Shown: in pieces, positions 12,828 to 27,600 of the stretch | Position numbering within the stretch: the stretch's first letter is position 1 | How the letters are laid out: each line of letters starts with the position of its first letter | NCBI GenBank assembly: GCA_029433525.1 | Contig: JAQTIF010000001.1 | Span: 1,054,001-1,118,000 of the forward strand | Origin: Enterobacteriaceae bacterium ESL0689 | Lineage (GTDB): Bacteria; Pseudomonadota; Gammaproteobacteria; Enterobacterales; Enterobacteriaceae | Length of the DNA: 64,000 nt | Reading direction: 5' to 3' | Program-made: the position numbers and the translations under genes | Notes under the pieces: generated by a model | What the model was told of the DNA's origin: nothing | Database searches by the model: none | The model's input: only the letters and a program-made list of their open reading frames with translations

Positions 12828-13787
12828 ATGAGTCTGAATTTCCTTGATTTTGAACAGCCGATTGCCGAGCTGGAAGCGAAGATCGATTCCCTGACCGCGG
12901 TCAGCCGCCAGGATGAGAAACTGGATATTAATATCGATGAAGAAGTACATCGTCTGCGTGACAAGAGCGTTGAGCTGACACGCAAAATATTCGCCGATCT
13001 TGGGGCGTGGCAAATCGCGCAACTGGCGCGTCATCCCCGGCGTCCCTACACCCTTGATTATATCCAGCTGGCCTTCGATGAGTTTGATGAGCTGGCGGGT
13101 GATCGTGCTTTTGCGGATGATAAAGCAATTGTCGGGGGTATCGCCCGCCTTGATGGCCGTCCGGTCATGATTATTGGTCACCAGAAAGGGCGTGAAACAA
13201 AAGAAAAAATTCGTCGTAATTTCGGCATGCCGGCACCGGAAGGATACCGTAAGGCACTGCGCCTGATGGAAATGGCTGAGCGTTTCAATATGCCGATTAT
13301 TACGTTTATTGATACGCCTGGTGCTTATCCTGGGGTAGGCGCAGAAGAGCGTGGCCAGTCTGAAGCGATTGCCCATAATCTGCGGGAAATGTCCCACCTG
13401 AGTGTGCCGATTATCTGTACCGTGATTGGTGAAGGTGGATCGGGGGGCGCACTGGCTATTGGGGTCGGTGATAAAGTTAATATGTTACAGTACAGCACCT
13501 ATTCCGTTATTTCGCCGGAAGGTTGTGCCTCCATTCTGTGGAAAAGTGCTGATAAAGCCTCGCTGGCCGCAGAAGCAATGGGGATCACTGCACCACGACT
13601 GAAAGAGCTGAAGCTGATTGACGCGATTATTCCTGAACCGCTGGGAGGCGCACATCGTCATCCACAAGAGATGGCCGCCAGTCTGAAAGCACAACTGCTG
13701 TCTGATTTGGCTGATCTTGATTCTCTGAGTCAGGAAGCGCTACTAAACCGCCGTTATCAACGGTTAATGAATTATGGCTATGTCTGA
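12828..13787 (+). CDS. accA: Acetyl-CoA carboxylase carboxyltransferase subunit alpha
   Basis: With AccD forms the carboxyltransferase that moves CO2 from biotin to acetyl-CoA, committing carbon to fatty acid synthesis. 319 residues; N-terminal coiled coil (about 1-60), then a crotonase-like domain with the oxyanion-hole glycines in [15 protein letters not shown]. It begins 12 bases after dnaE. In E. coli the lysine decarboxylase ldcC comes next; here that gene is missing and only 112 bases separate accA from the VOC gene. Confidence 0.97.
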   Translation: MSLNFLDFEQPIAELEAKIDSLTAVSRQDEKLDINIDEEVHRLRDKSVELTRKIFADLGAWQIAQLARHPRRPYTLDYIQLAFDEFDELAGDRAFADDKAIVGGIARLDGRPVMIIGHQKGRETKEKIRRNFGMPAPEGYRKALRLMEMAERFNMPIITFIDTPGAYPGVGAEERGQSEAIAHNLREMSHLSVPIICTVIGEGGSGGALAIGVGDKVNMLQYSTYSVISPEGCASILWKSADKASLAAEAMGITAPRLKELKLIDAIIPEPLGGAHRHPQEMAASLKAQLLSDLADLDSLSQEALLNRRYQRLMNYGYV

Positions 13788-13899
13788 TTCTTTCCGCTAT
13801 TAACCTGGCGCTATTTTTCAGCGCTGAAGGTTTTAGTCATAGAGAACAAATCATTTCTATAAGGGTGAATACCGAAAATCAACAGAAGGAAACCTGATC

Positions 13900-14289
13900 A
13901 TGTTGAGATTAAAAGGTATTCACCATATCGCGATCATTGCTACCAGCTATACGCGCAGCAAAGCTTTTTATTGTGATCTGCTCGGTTTCACCTTGCTTAG
14001 CGAATGCTATCGTGCAGAACGTGATTCCTGGAAAGGCGATCTGGCGTTAAATGGTGAGTATATGATTGAGCTGTTTTCTTTCCCGTCACCACCGGCCCGC
14101 CACAGTTATCCGGAAGCTTGCGGATTGCGTCATCTGGCCTTTAGTGTTGAGGATATCGCCGTCTCAATGGCCTGTCTTGCCGCACATGGTGTGATTTGTG
14201 AACCTCTCCGGATCGATCCACTGACCGGTAAACACTTTACTTTTTTTTATGATCCCGATGGTTTACCGCTGGAGTTATATCAACGGTAA
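13900..14289 (+). CDS. yaeR: VOC (glyoxalase/dioxygenase) family protein YaeR
   Basis: 129 residues with the two beta-alpha-beta-beta-beta modules of the vicinal oxygen chelate fold: IHHIAIIATSYTRSKAFY at the start, metal-ligand candidates His (HHIAI), Glu (MIELFSFP), His (GLRHLAFSV) and Glu (LPLELYQ). The substrate is not known. ATG at 13900 has GAAGGAAA just upstream. Same neighbourhood as E. coli yaeR (before tilS) apart from the missing ldcC. Confidence 0.85.
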   Translation: MLRLKGIHHIAIIATSYTRSKAFYCDLLGFTLLSECYRAERDSWKGDLALNGEYMIELFSFPSPPARHSYPEACGLRHLAFSVEDIAVSMACLAAHGVICEPLRIDPLTGKHFTFFYDPDGLPLELYQR

Positions 14290-14313
14290 TGCCTGTCTGG
14301 AATAGATAGCCTT

Positions 14314-15621
14314 ATGAAACAGCTAGATATCACACAAACATTACGCCATTATCGACAGTTCCTGGTCGCATTCAGTGGTGGACTGGATTCGACGGTACTG
14401 CTACATCAACTGGTATGCTGGCGTCAGCAGATGCCCGCAATACAACTACGGGCGGTGCATGTGCATCATGGCCTGAGTAAAAATGCCGATAGCTGGGTGG
14501 CGCATTGCCAGCAGATCTGCCAGCAATGGCAAGTACCGTTATCGGTGGAATATGTCACCTTAGCGGATGAAGGACTGGGAACAGAGGCGCAGGCTCGTAA
14601 GGCGCGTTATCAGGTTTTTCGTCAGGTACTCCTGCCAGGGGAGGTACTGGTGACGGCACAACATCTTGATGATCAATGCGAAACTTTTCTTCTGGCACTC
14701 AAACGCGGTAGTGGGCCGACCGGCTTGTCAGCTATGGCAGTCTGTTCTGATTTTGCGGCCACACAATTATTGCGTCCGCTACTGGATACCCGACGCGCAA
14801 CGTTACAGCACTGGGCGCAGAAACATCATCTCCACTGGATTGAGGATGAGAGTAATCAGAACGATATTTATGATCGTAATTTTCTTCGCCTGCATGTTAT
14901 CCCACAACTCAACAGCCGCTGGCCTCATTTTAGCGAAGCCGTTGCCCGTAGTGCCAGCCTGTGTGGTGAGCAGGAACAACTGCTGAATGAATTACTGGCG
15001 CAGGATCTCGCTCAGCTGATGGCTGAAGATGGATCGTTAATGATCTCTCCACTGATTAATATGAGTCCCGCGCGCCGCGCCGCGCTATTACGGCGCTGGC
15101 TGGCCACCCATCATGCAATGATGCCATCTCGTGAGATGCCAGCGCGTATCTGGCATGAAGTGGCACTGGCGCGGGAAGATGCGACCCCCTGTTTACGTCT
15201 CAGTGACTATACCGTGCGGCGTTATCAACAGCGGTTGTGGTGGGTGAAATACAGACCTGATCTGAGCGAAATGATTCTTCCCTGGCGTAATAATCAGCAG
15301 CCATTGTTGCTCCCGGAAGGGCTGGGTCAACTGGTGCTACGGGCTGGCGGGAAAATACGTGTGCCACGTCGCGATGAAGTCATAACAGTACGTTTTCGGG
15401 CGCGTGGTCATCTGCATATTATGGGCCGTGATGGCGGGCGCAAACTAAAAAAAATCTGGCAGGAGCTGGCCATCGCTCCCTGGCTCCGGGATACCACACC
15501 CCTGCTGTTTTATGGTGAAACGCTGATTGCCGCAGCAGAGGATGTGTTTGTCACCCGTGAAGGGGCAGCACAGAACGGCGAGGGCATACAGATACTGTGG
15601 CAAAATAAAAACGACAGTTAA
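14314..15621 (+). CDS. tilS: tRNA(Ile)-lysidine synthase TilS
   Basis: Converts C34 of tRNA-Ile(CAU) to lysidine so that it reads AUA instead of AUG; essential in bacteria. 435 residues. The ATP-binding PP-loop SGGLDST is at residues 21-27; the middle and C-terminal tRNA-binding domains follow ([11 protein letters not shown] near residue 375). Start ATG at 14347 or earlier is conceivable, but 14314 gives the family N-terminus. In E. coli the next genes are rof, yaeP, yaeQ, arfB and nlpE; here the gene runs straight into a terminator shared with proS. Confidence 0.94.
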   Translation: MKQLDITQTLRHYRQFLVAFSGGLDSTVLLHQLVCWRQQMPAIQLRAVHVHHGLSKNADSWVAHCQQICQQWQVPLSVEYVTLADEGLGTEAQARKARYQVFRQVLLPGEVLVTAQHLDDQCETFLLALKRGSGPTGLSAMAVCSDFAATQLLRPLLDTRRATLQHWAQKHHLHWIEDESNQNDIYDRNFLRLHVIPQLNSRWPHFSEAVARSASLCGEQEQLLNELLAQDLAQLMAEDGSLMISPLINMSPARRAALLRRWLATHHAMMPSREMPARIWHEVALAREDATPCLRLSDYTVRRYQQRLWWVKYRPDLSEMILPWRNNQQPLLLPEGLGQLVLRAGGKIRVPRRDEVITVRFRARGHLHIMGRDGGRKLKKIWQELAIAPWLRDTTPLLFYGETLIAAAEDVFVTREGAAQNGEGIQILWQNKNDS

Positions 15622-15640
15622 ACAGAAGCTTTGTCAGTCA

Positions 15641-15672
15641 GCGACAACAGCGCCGATAGACGCTGTTGTCGC
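15641..15672. terminator. Stem-loop between convergent tilS and proS
   Basis: GCGACAACAGCG (15641-15652) pairs over 12 bases with CGCTGTTGTCGC (15661-15672), with an 8-base loop. A T-rich stretch (ATTATTTTTT) follows about 10 bases further on the + strand. Placed between two convergent genes, it probably ends transcription from both sides. Confidence 0.65.
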
Positions 15673-15682
15673 CGAAGTAAGA

Positions 15683-17401
15683 TTATTTTTTGATGGCTGT
15701 CAGCAGGTAATCAACAATATCGTCGGTTTTAATCAGCTTCTTTTCACCATCACGGCGATATTTGTATTCAATATCATTGTTATCAAGATTGCGATCGCCC
15801 AGCACAATGGTATGCGGTATACCAATCAGTTCCATATCGGCGAACATCACGCCAGGACGCTCTTTTCGGTCATCCAGCAGCACTTCAATGCCTTGCGCAC
15901 GTAGCTCGTGATACAGTTTTTCCGCCAGTTGTTGTACACGATATGACTTATGCATATTCATCGGCAGAATAGCAACCTGGAATGGCGCGATGGCATCTGG
16001 CCAGATAATACCACGTGAGTCGTGGTTCTGCTCAATAGCGGCAGCGACGACACGAGTCACGCCAATACCATAACAGCCCATCGTCAGGATCTGATTACGG
16101 CCATCCTCACCCTGAACAGCGGCGTTCAGTGCCTGTGAGTATTTGGTGCCGAGCTGGAAGATATGACCGACCTCAATACCACGTTTAATCAACAGGGTGC
16201 CCTGGCCATCCGGACTGGGATCACCGGCGACAACATTACGGATATCAGCAATCTGTGGCGTCGGCAGATCACGATCCCAGTTAATGCCGAAGTAATGTTT
16301 ACCATCAATATTCGCGCCAGCCGCAAAATCGCTCATGACAGCGACAGTACGATCGATAATGACAGGAAGTGGCATATTCACCGGCCCCAGTGAACCAGGC
16401 CCTGCCTGCACAATCGCGCGGATCTCCTCTTCACTGGCGAACGTCAGTGGGCTGGCAACGTATGGCAGCTTTTCGGCTTTGACTTCATTCAGTTCATGAT
16501 CACCGCGAACCAGTAAGGCAACCAACGGATAGCCACACGCTTCTGTCGCCCTGACCAGTAATGTTTTGACTGTTTTTTCTACGGGCAAGTTGAATTGTGC
16601 AACCAGCTCAGCGATCGTTTTAGCGTCTGGTGTATCAACCAGCGTCATGGGCTGAGTGGCATTGGCGCGAGGTGTTTTGGGTGCAACCGCTTCGGCAAAT
16701 TCAATATTCGCCGCATAATCAGAGCGATCAGAGAAAATAACATCATCTTCACCGCTTTGTGCCAGCACCTGAAATTCATGGGAAGCATTACCGCCAATTG
16801 AGCCGGTATCCGCCTGTACTGCGCGGAAATCAAGTCCCATGCGGGTAAAGATTTTGCTATAGGCTTCATACATTTTATCGTAAGTCGCCTGGAGTGATTC
16901 CTGCGAAGTGTGGAAAGAGTAGGCATCTTTCATCAGGAACTCACGTGAGCGCATGACACCGAAACGAGGACGTACTTCATCACGGAACTTTGTCTGGATC
17001 TGGAAAAAATTCAGCGGTAACTGTTTGTAAGAATTTAGTTCGTTACGGATAAGATCGGTGATCACCTCTTCATGGGTTGGGCCGAGCACGAACGGACGAT
17101 CGCCACGATCAACAAAGCGTAATAATTCCGGGCCATACTGCTCCCAGCGGCCACTTTCCTGCCATAAATCGGCAGGTTGCACGACGGGCATTGACACCTC
17201 AATCGCGCCGGCGTTATTCATCTCTTCACGCACGATATTTTCGACTTTCTTCAGCACGCGCAAACCGGTTGGCAACCAGGTGTATAACCCAGAGGCCAGC
17301 TTGCGGATCATACCGGCACGTAGCATCAACTGATGACTGACCACTTCGGCGTCGGCGGGCGTCTCCTTCAGGGTGGAGAGCAAATATTGGCTAGTACGCA
17401 T
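15683..17401 (-). CDS. proS: Prolyl-tRNA synthetase
   Basis: Charges tRNA-Pro. 572 residues, the bacterial-type enzyme: class II catalytic core with motif 1 around residue 70 ([13 protein letters not shown]), motif 2 ([17 protein letters not shown] at about 140-157), an inserted editing domain for Ala-tRNA-Pro (about 225-400), motif 3 (GCYGIGVTR) and the C-terminal anticodon-binding domain ([10 protein letters not shown]-like region [10 protein letters not shown]). ATG at 17401. It lies downstream of trmO on the same strand with a 109-base gap. Confidence 0.97.
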   Translation of the reverse strand: MRTSQYLLSTLKETPADAEVVSHQLMLRAGMIRKLASGLYTWLPTGLRVLKKVENIVREEMNNAGAIEVSMPVVQPADLWQESGRWEQYGPELLRFVDRGDRPFVLGPTHEEVITDLIRNELNSYKQLPLNFFQIQTKFRDEVRPRFGVMRSREFLMKDAYSFHTSQESLQATYDKMYEAYSKIFTRMGLDFRAVQADTGSIGGNASHEFQVLAQSGEDDVIFSDRSDYAANIEFAEAVAPKTPRANATQPMTLVDTPDAKTIAELVAQFNLPVEKTVKTLLVRATEACGYPLVALLVRGDHELNEVKAEKLPYVASPLTFASEEEIRAIVQAGPGSLGPVNMPLPVIIDRTVAVMSDFAAGANIDGKHYFGINWDRDLPTPQIADIRNVVAGDPSPDGQGTLLIKRGIEVGHIFQLGTKYSQALNAAVQGEDGRNQILTMGCYGIGVTRVVAAAIEQNHDSRGIIWPDAIAPFQVAILPMNMHKSYRVQQLAEKLYHELRAQGIEVLLDDRKERPGVMFADMELIGIPHTIVLGDRNLDNNDIEYKYRRDGEKKLIKTDDIVDYLLTAIKK

Positions 17402-17510
17402 GTATTACGATTCCATTTGGGCGAACGATGCAGACTGGCAGTGCAGTCTGAAACGAAAAATGGCCTAGTTTACCAGTGTGGTAAAGATGGCAAAAGAGAA
17501 GAACACAAAA

Positions 17511-18218
17511 TTAGCACGGATCAAGAGAAAAGACTTCAAAACCGGATGCGACAACCCGCCAGTGGAGATTAAAATCGAGCAGGCGGACGGCATAATTTTT
17601 TCCTTCTTTTTCTGCTTTACGATAGGCGGGGCGTGGGTCCTGAGACAACACTTCGATAATAAACGTCCTGATACAGGGATACTGCTCTTCCAGCGCTAAT
17701 AGTTGTGCTTCAACATGACGGGTAAAACTGACGGCGATGACGGCTGACGGTGTTTGTTGCGCATAACCTGCGCTGGCATCGGGTATCGCCTCAGCAAAAG
17801 GCAGATAAGGTTTGATATCAATAACGGGTGTACCATCAACCAGATCCAGGCTTCCGAGCTTCAGGATCACTTGTCCTTTCTGGTGGTGAATACTTTTTAG
17901 CTCAACCAGTGACATACCGACAGGATTAGGACGAAAAGTCGAACGCGTGGCGAATACTCCCATGCGCGTATTACCGCCGAGACGTGGTGGACGTACTGTG
18001 GTGTGCCAGCCCTGAGTCATCGTATGATGGAAGATAAACAATATCCATAAATGGCTAAAATTTTCCAGCCCCCGTACCGTATTGAGCTGGTTATAGGGTG
18101 CCAGCAGATGAAGTTCACCCGTGCCATGCTTTACCAATCCAGGCTGGCGGGGAACGGCAAACTTTTCTTTATAAGGTGAGCGAATAACGCCTATTTGTGA
18201 TAACTGACAGGTTTTCAT
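17511..18218 (-). CDS. trmO: tRNA (N6-threonylcarbamoyladenosine37-N6)-methyltransferase TrmO
   Basis: Adds a methyl group to t6A37 of tRNA-Thr(GGU). 235 residues, E. coli length, with the TsaA/VirR-type barrel signature (RPPRLGGNTRMGVFATRS and FRPNPVGMSLVEL). The open frame reaches 18251, but the ATG at 18218 overlaps the rcsF stop as ATGA and gives the family N-terminus (MKTCQLSQIGVIRSPYK), so it is taken as the start; this also suggests translational coupling to rcsF. Confidence 0.93.
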   Translation of the reverse strand: MKTCQLSQIGVIRSPYKEKFAVPRQPGLVKHGTGELHLLAPYNQLNTVRGLENFSHLWILFIFHHTMTQGWHTTVRPPRLGGNTRMGVFATRSTFRPNPVGMSLVELKSIHHQKGQVILKLGSLDLVDGTPVIDIKPYLPFAEAIPDASAGYAQQTPSAVIAVSFTRHVEAQLLALEEQYPCIRTFIIEVLSQDPRPAYRKAEKEGKNYAVRLLDFNLHWRVVASGFEVFSLDPC

Positions 18219-18625
18219 CGTACTGAAATATCCAGTGCTGAACCGAGGCAAACGGCCTGACGGTAGCAGCCAGGTGTACCACTGGTGACATCACAGCGAT
18301 GTAACAGAACCGCATTGGCCTTTATTTTTGCTGCATTGATTTGCAGGCGTTTACGTGCTGTTGAAATATTGGGTGGCGAGTCCTGATTTGAAACCTGGCA
18401 TGATTCACCGGTCACATCACCGAGCTCACGAAAGAGAGTACCCGTTAGCTCGTATGCATTGGTGTAAATACGCACGGAAGAAAAAGACGAGCGGGTATGC
18501 GGTTTGATCGGTTTTTTTTTGACCGGAGATGCGGTGGTCTCTGGCTCAGATTCAGCAGGAAATCTGTCTGATATGGTACACCCACCTGACACGAGTGCTA
18601 ATAAACAGAGCAGTAAAGCACGCAT
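18215..18625 (-). CDS. rcsF: Rcs stress-sensing outer membrane lipoprotein RcsF
   Basis: Senses envelope damage and relieves IgaA repression of the Rcs phosphorelay. 136 residues: signal peptide with the lipidated Cys16, a Pro/Lys-rich linker (about 30-50), then the folded domain with the four disulfide cysteines (GESC, HRC, TPGC, AVC). The lipobox reads SGGC, with Ser at -3 where Leu is usual (LSGC in E. coli). Upstream of trmO with a 4-base overlap. Confidence 0.93.
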   Translation of the reverse strand: MRALLLCLLALVSGGCTISDRFPAESEPETTASPVKKKPIKPHTRSSFSSVRIYTNAYELTGTLFRELGDVTGESCQVSNQDSPPNISTARKRLQINAAKIKANAVLLHRCDVTSGTPGCYRQAVCLGSALDISVR

Positions 18626-18680
18626 AGGATTTCCTCAATGATAAAAGCATAAGACGTTATTGAATCAGGCGTTTGTATAA

Positions 18681-18708
18681 ATAACAAGACGGGCATAACG
18701 CCCGCCTT
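18681..18708 (-). terminator. Terminator after metNIQ
   Basis: On the minus strand GGCGGGC and GCCCGTC (18706-18700 and 18694-18688; one G-U pair) form a stem with loop GTTAT, followed by CTTGTTATTT. It lies 28 bases after the metQ stop and before rcsF. Confidence 0.6.
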
Positions 18709-18733
18709 ACATAAATATGAAGAAGAAAAAAGA

Positions 18734-19549
18734 TTACCAGCCTTTCATGGCACCGCCATTAAAGATTTTATCTGCTGCTTGATAGACTTCATCACTCTGA
18801 TAAGACTGAACTAATTTTTTAATATTTTCAGCGTCTTTATTATCCTCACGCGCTGCGATCAGGTTGACGTAAGGCGAGTCTTTTCCTTCAACAAAGATAC
18901 CATCTTTTGCTGGAGTCATACCAACCTGGCTGGCATAAGTGGTATTGATGATTGCCAGAGCGATTTGTGCATCATCCAGAGAACGGGGCAGCTGTGGCGC
19001 TTCCAGTTCGACAATTTTCAGGCTCTTCGGATTTTCGATGATATCAAGCGAGGTTGGTAATAAACCCACCCCCTCTTTTAACTTAATCAAACCAACTTGC
19101 TGTAATAACAGCAAAGAACGACCGAGGTTAGTGGGATCGTTGGGTACCGCGATTTGTGCACCAGGCTGTAACTCACCCAGTGATTTGATTTTTCTGGAAT
19201 AACCCGCGATGGGATAAACAAAAGTATTGCCGACGGCAACCAGCTTGTAGCCACGATCTTTAATTTGCTGATCAAGGTAGGGTTTGTGTTGAAAGGCGTT
19301 AGCATCAATATCACCCTTACTTAATGCTTCATTGGGCAGAACATAATCATTGAAAGTCACCAGCTCGATATCAAGGCCGTATTTATCTTTCGCCACTTTT
19401 TTCGCCACTTCAGCCACTTGTTGTTCCGCACCAACGATGATCCCGAGCTTAATATGATTAGGGTCTTTTTCGTCCTGGCCGCATCCCATCAGTGCAAGGG
19501 AACCGATTAACGTACCGATTGCTGCAATAGTTTTAAAATTAAAGGTCAT
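18734..19549 (-). CDS. metQ: Methionine-binding lipoprotein MetQ
   Basis: Substrate-binding component of the D/L-methionine ABC importer MetNIQ, anchored in the periplasm by lipid. 271 residues; signal peptide with lipobox LMGC and lipidated Cys23, then an NlpA-type two-lobe domain (KLGIIVGAEQQVAEVAKKVA at the start). Last gene of metN-metI-metQ, 45 bases after metI. Confidence 0.96.
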   Translation of the reverse strand: MTFNFKTIAAIGTLIGSLALMGCGQDEKDPNHIKLGIIVGAEQQVAEVAKKVAKDKYGLDIELVTFNDYVLPNEALSKGDIDANAFQHKPYLDQQIKDRGYKLVAVGNTFVYPIAGYSRKIKSLGELQPGAQIAVPNDPTNLGRSLLLLQQVGLIKLKEGVGLLPTSLDIIENPKSLKIVELEAPQLPRSLDDAQIALAIINTTYASQVGMTPAKDGIFVEGKDSPYVNLIAAREDNKDAENIKKLVQSYQSDEVYQAADKIFNGGAMKGW

Positions 19550-19594
19550 ATTATTCTCTTCATGTAAAATGTGTGTTGTATATCATCAGGCGTG

Positions 19595-20248
19595 CTATTT
19601 GTGAGTGACCACCCGGGCGATGCGTTCACCGGTAAACTGGATTAAATAAACCAGAATCACTAATAGTACCAGTACGGCATTCATGATAGTGGCATTGTAG
19701 CCAATATAACCATATTGATAGCCAATTTGTCCCAGACCACCGGCACCGACTGCGCCCCCCATAGCAGAATAACCGACCAAAGTAATCAGCGTGATGGTAG
19801 CAGCATTGACCAGCCCTGGCAGTGCCTCCGGCAGCAGAATTTTTCGTACAATCTGCAATGGTGTCGCGCCCATAGCGCGGGATGCTTCAATCAGCCCGGT
19901 TGGGATCTCCATTAAGGCGTTTTCTACCATCCGGGCGATAAAGGGCGTAGCGCCGACAGTGAGTGGTACGATGGCAGCCTGTAAACCGATAGATGTTCCC
20001 ACGATGATTCGGGTAAACGGAATCATCCATACCAGCAGAATAATAAAAGGAATTGAGCGGAAAATATTGACCAGCGCTGAAAGTGTACGATACAGCTTTG
20101 CATTAGCAATAATTTGTCCTGGACGGGTAATATACAGCAGCACGCCGATGGGGAGCCCAAGCACAAAACCGAAGAAACCTGAGACAAAAGTCATTGCCAG
20201 TGTTTCCCATATACCACGCAAAAATAGCCAAATCATCGCTTCAGACAT
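19595..20248 (-). CDS. metI: Methionine ABC transporter permease MetI
   Basis: Integral membrane subunit of the methionine importer; works as a dimer with two MetN ATPases. 217 residues, five predicted membrane helices. The EAA coupling motif is visible as [20 protein letters not shown] in the middle of the protein. Its start overlaps the end of metN by 8 bases. Confidence 0.96.
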   Translation of the reverse strand: MSEAMIWLFLRGIWETLAMTFVSGFFGFVLGLPIGVLLYITRPGQIIANAKLYRTLSALVNIFRSIPFIILLVWMIPFTRIIVGTSIGLQAAIVPLTVGATPFIARMVENALMEIPTGLIEASRAMGATPLQIVRKILLPEALPGLVNAATITLITLVGYSAMGGAVGAGGLGQIGYQYGYIGYNATIMNAVLVLLVILVYLIQFTGERIARVVTHK

Positions 20249-21272
20249 ATCCCAGTACCTCTATTTTAACGTGGTTCCCCTGCAGCCAGGCGATGGCCGC
20301 TGCCGTATCCTGCTGCGCGCCTTGCATTTCAGCCAGCATGACGCCGAATTTAACACCGCCAGCGTAATCCATCTGCGCACTGATAATATTGTTATTTACA
20401 TTGAAGCGACGCGCGATTTCTGAAAGCAGTGGCGCGTCGACGGACTGACCGGTAAATTCCATACGCAACAAAGGGATGCTATCAGGTTGCGCGTCGGGTT
20501 TAAGCCGGGCCTGATAATCGTCAGGAATATCCAGATGCAGCGTAGACTGAATAAACTGTTGTGCCAGCGGTGTTTTGGGATGAGAGAAGAGAACGCTGAC
20601 CGTATCCTGCTCAATTAACTGGCCATTGCTAATCACGGCAACACAATCACAGATATGCTTCACTACATCCATCTCATGTGTAATCAGCAGAATGGTCAGG
20701 CCAAGATGACGGTTGATATCTTTTAATAATTCAAGAATAGAACGGGTCGTGGCAGGATCGAGCGCGCTGGTGGCCTCATCACACAGCAATACTTTGGGAT
20801 TACTGGCCAGGGCACGGGCAATGGCGACACGTTGTTTCTGACCCCCAGAGAGATTTGCCGGATAAATATCATACTTATCGCGCAGGCCGACGAGATCTAA
20901 AAGTTCTGATACCCGGCGCTTGATTTCCGCTTTCGGCGTATTCCCCAGTTCCAGCGGTAAAGCGACATTACCGAAAACAGTACGCGATGATAACAAATTA
21001 AAGTACTGGAAAATCATACCAATCTGCCGACGTGCATGGGTAAGCTCCTTCCCGGACAGCGTCGTCAGCTCCTGACCGTTTACCACAACACTCCCTTGCG
21101 TAGGACGTTCCAGCAGATTGACACAGCGGATCAAGGTACTCTTTCCCGCACCAGAAGCCCCGATGACGCCATAAATTTTTCCGTCAGGAACATGCAGACT
21201 CACATCACTCAGTGCCTGGATAGTATGATCCCCCTGATGGAATACTTTGGTAACATTAGAAAGTTTAATCAT
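20241..21272 (-). CDS. metN: Methionine import ATP-binding protein MetN
   Basis: Motor subunit of the importer. 343 residues: ABC domain with Walker [10 protein letters not shown] (about 38-46), signature LSGGQKQR and Walker [13 protein letters not shown], then a C-terminal NIL (ferredoxin-like) domain from about residue 265 that binds methionine and gives transinhibition. First gene of the operon; a MetJ box lies 93 bases upstream. Confidence 0.97.
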   Translation of the reverse strand: MIKLSNVTKVFHQGDHTIQALSDVSLHVPDGKIYGVIGASGAGKSTLIRCVNLLERPTQGSVVVNGQELTTLSGKELTHARRQIGMIFQYFNLLSSRTVFGNVALPLELGNTPKAEIKRRVSELLDLVGLRDKYDIYPANLSGGQKQRVAIARALASNPKVLLCDEATSALDPATTRSILELLKDINRHLGLTILLITHEMDVVKHICDCVAVISNGQLIEQDTVSVLFSHPKTPLAQQFIQSTLHLDIPDDYQARLKPDAQPDSIPLLRMEFTGQSVDAPLLSEIARRFNVNNNIISAQMDYAGGVKFGVMLAEMQGAQQDTAAAIAWLQGNHVKIEVLGYV

Positions 21273-21348
21273 CAGCTATTTTATTATCGTTTAACCATTA
21301 GCGATGGCATTTTTTATCTCTGATAGCAGTAATGCCTGTTAATAAAAT

Positions 21349-21372
21349 GGATGTTAAGGCATCCAGACGTCT
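21349..21372 (-). promoter_or_regulatory. MetJ operator (tandem met boxes) of metNIQ
   Basis: A perfect 8-bp met box AGACGTCT is at 21365-21372. The neighbouring octamers 21357-21364 (AGGCATCC, 5 of 8) and 21349-21356 (GGATGTTA, about 4 of 8) are degenerate boxes in the same register, as MetJ dimers bind in tandem. Expected to repress metNIQ when S-adenosylmethionine is plentiful; it lies between metN and the divergent gmhB. Confidence 0.8.
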
Positions 21373-21460
21373 AAATCAATCTGGTATGATGCATTGAGCA
21401 CTTTCTTACCTGTGCAGACATGCGATACTAGCACTATTTACCTTTATCTGGAGCAGAACG

Positions 21461-22027
21461 GTGGCAAAGTTAGCGCCTGCAGTTTTTCTTGACCGTGACG
21501 GTACGATTAATATTGATCATGGTTACGTTTACGAAATTGACAATTTTACATTTATCGATGGCGTCATTGATGCCATGCGACAACTAAAAGAAATGGGATA
21601 TATGCTGGTACTGGTGACAAATCAGTCCGGTATTGCGCGTGGTAAATTTAGCGAAGCACAGTTTAACACACTGACCGAGTGGATGGACTGGTCGTTAGCT
21701 GATCGTGGTATTGACCTGGACGGTATCTACTATTGCCCTCATCATCCCCAGGGTGTTGTAGAAGAATATCGCCAGGTTTGCGACTGCCGTAAACCCCTGC
21801 CCGGGATGTTTCTCTCGGCACGGGATTATCTGCATATTGATATGTCTGCTTCCTATATGGTCGGTGACAAACTTGAAGACATGCAAGCGGCTGCCGCTGC
21901 AAATATTGGTACTAAGGTATTGGTACGGACGGGCAAAGCGCTCACCCCGGCAGCGGAAAATGCCGCTGATTGGGTGCTTAATAGCCTGGCGGAACTGCCT
22001 GAAACGATCAAAAAGCAGAAAAAATAA
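21461..22027 (+). CDS. gmhB: D-glycero-beta-D-manno-heptose-1,7-bisphosphate 7-phosphatase
   Basis: HAD-family phosphatase in ADP-heptose synthesis for the LPS inner core, working after GmhA (37.0 kb) and HldE. 188 residues; nucleophile and acid Asp11/Asp13 in FLDRDGT, zinc-binding residues in YYCPHHP and CDCRKP. GTG start at 21461 (as in E. coli) with CTGGAG upstream. It stands alone, directly before the rRNA operon. Confidence 0.95.
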   Translation: MAKLAPAVFLDRDGTINIDHGYVYEIDNFTFIDGVIDAMRQLKEMGYMLVLVTNQSGIARGKFSEAQFNTLTEWMDWSLADRGIDLDGIYYCPHHPQGVVEEYRQVCDCRKPLPGMFLSARDYLHIDMSASYMVGDKLEDMQAAAAANIGTKVLVRTGKALTPAAENAADWVLNSLAELPETIKKQKK

Positions 22028-22076
22028 GCCTTATGAGTAAAAGGTGAACATTTGCAGTGAAATTCTGTTTTTTCGC

Positions 22077-22104
22077 TTGTTATTCCTCGTTCCCGCCTTA
22101 TAAT
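22077..22104 (+). promoter_or_regulatory. rrn P1-type promoter
   Basis: TTGTTA (22077-22082), 16-base spacer, TATAAT (22099-22104), followed by a GC-rich discriminator (ACGCCCCC) typical of stringently controlled rRNA promoters. An AT-rich stretch just upstream could serve as UP element. About 265 bases before the 16S gene. Confidence 0.75.
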
Positions 22105-22173
22105 ACGCCCCCACTGACCCGGAATAACGGAGCGAATCCACCGGGAATCAGGCAGGGGAAGTGAAAAAAACAC

Positions 22174-22201
22174 TTGACTCTGAAGCGCATGAGAGTATTA
22201 T
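22174..22201 (+). promoter_or_regulatory. rrn P2-type promoter
   Basis: TTGACT (22174-22179), 16-base spacer, TATTAT (22196-22201), then GCGCCC; matches the layout of E. coli rrn P2, about 95 bases downstream of P1. Confidence 0.7.
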
Positions 22202-22225
22202 ATGCGCCCGCTTCATTGAAGTACC

Positions 22226-22237
22226 GCTCTTTAACAA
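22226..22237 (+). promoter_or_regulatory. boxA antitermination site, rrn leader
   Basis: GCTCTTTAACAA matches the E. coli rrn boxA. A second copy precedes the 23S gene at 24142-24154. Binds NusB/NusE to keep RNA polymerase from terminating early in the untranslated operon. Confidence 0.8.
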
Positions 22238-22240
22238 TCA

Positions 22241-22257
22241 GTCAGACAATCTGTGTG
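22241..22257 (+). other. RNase III processing stem flanking 16S rRNA
   Basis: The 17 bases here pair perfectly with 23937-23953 on the far side of the 16S gene, bringing both ends of precursor 16S together for RNase III cleavage. Confidence 0.75.
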
Positions 22258-22369
22258 GGCACTCAGGAAGACAGAGCCTGACCGTCGGTGACGGTCAAGC
22301 AAATTTAAAAAGTCTCTGAGTGAACACGTAATTCATTTACGAAGTTTAATTCACGAGCGATCAGACCTG

Positions 22370-23907
<1,538 letters not shown>

Positions 23908-23991
23908 AACTGAGGGTTCTGGATTTCTGAAGTGTTCACACAGATTGTCTGACGAGAGATTGAGCAAGGCGTCTTGCGAACGAGACAGAGA

Positions 23992-24067
23992 GTCCCCTTC
24001 GTCTAGAGGCCCAGGACATCGCCCTTTCACGGCGGTAACGGGGGTTCGAATCCCCCAGGGGACGCCA
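23992..24067 (+). tRNA. tRNA-Glu (anticodon TTC)
   Basis: 76 bases with encoded CCA, in the 16S-23S spacer. Acceptor stem GTCCCCT/AGGGGAC, anticodon loop CTTTCAC with TTC, T-arm GTTCGAATC. The E. coli rrn operon at the same chromosomal place (rrnH) carries tRNA-Ile and tRNA-Ala instead. Confidence 0.97.
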
Positions 24068-24249
24068 CTTGCGGGTTGTGGGTGAAAGGCACAGCCGGAC
24101 TGTATTTCAGAGATGGCCGGGAGGTCATTTGTGAAATATATTGCTCTTTAACAAACTGGATCAAGCTGAAAATTGAAAGAGGACACACGAAGAAGTGTGT
24201 CCGGGTCTCTCAAAGCGAAGCGACCGGAAGAGACATCTTCGGGTTGTGA

Positions 24250-27244
<2,995 letters not shown>

Positions 27245-27343
27245 ACAACGCCGAAGGTGTTTTATCGGAAGCGTGGAGCGGAGAGAGAGAGAAAGATTTT
27301 CAGCGAGGTCCGGAAGAAGAGCGAGGAAGGATTAGAAAGAATC

Positions 27344-27463
27344 AGCCTGGCGGTGACAGCGCGGTGGTCCCACCTGACCCCATGCCGAACTCAGAAGTGA
27401 AACGCCGAAGCGCCGATGGTAGTGTGGGGACTCCCCATGCGAGAGCAGGGAGCTGCCAGGCTT
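27344..27463 (+). rRNA. rrf: 5S ribosomal RNA
   Basis: 120 bases, matching enterobacterial 5S: GCCTGGCGG at the 5' end pairs with CTGCCAGGC at the 3' end, and the conserved CCCATGCCGAACTCAGAAG core is present. Confidence 0.97.
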
Positions 27464-27514
27464 TAAAATTAGTGAACACCGGTATAAAAGCCGGTGACAG
27501 CAGAAAGAGTTGCT

Positions 27515-27591
27515 GGAGCGGTAGTTCAGTTGGTTAGAATACCTGCCTGTCACGCAGGGGGTCGCGGGTTCGAGTCCCGTCCGTTCCGCCA
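27515..27591 (+). tRNA. tRNA-Asp (anticodon GTC), distal gene of rrn operon
   Basis: 77 bases with encoded CCA; acceptor GGAGCGG/CCGTTCC, anticodon loop CTGTCAC. Identical to the tRNA-Asp at 32969-33045. Followed at once by the operon terminator. Confidence 0.97.
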
Positions 27592-27600
27592 GAATAAAAT

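Noticed and set aside
17058-17340. Plus-strand open frames opposite proS
   Set aside because: Antisense to a conserved synthetase; no start signals or recognisable product.
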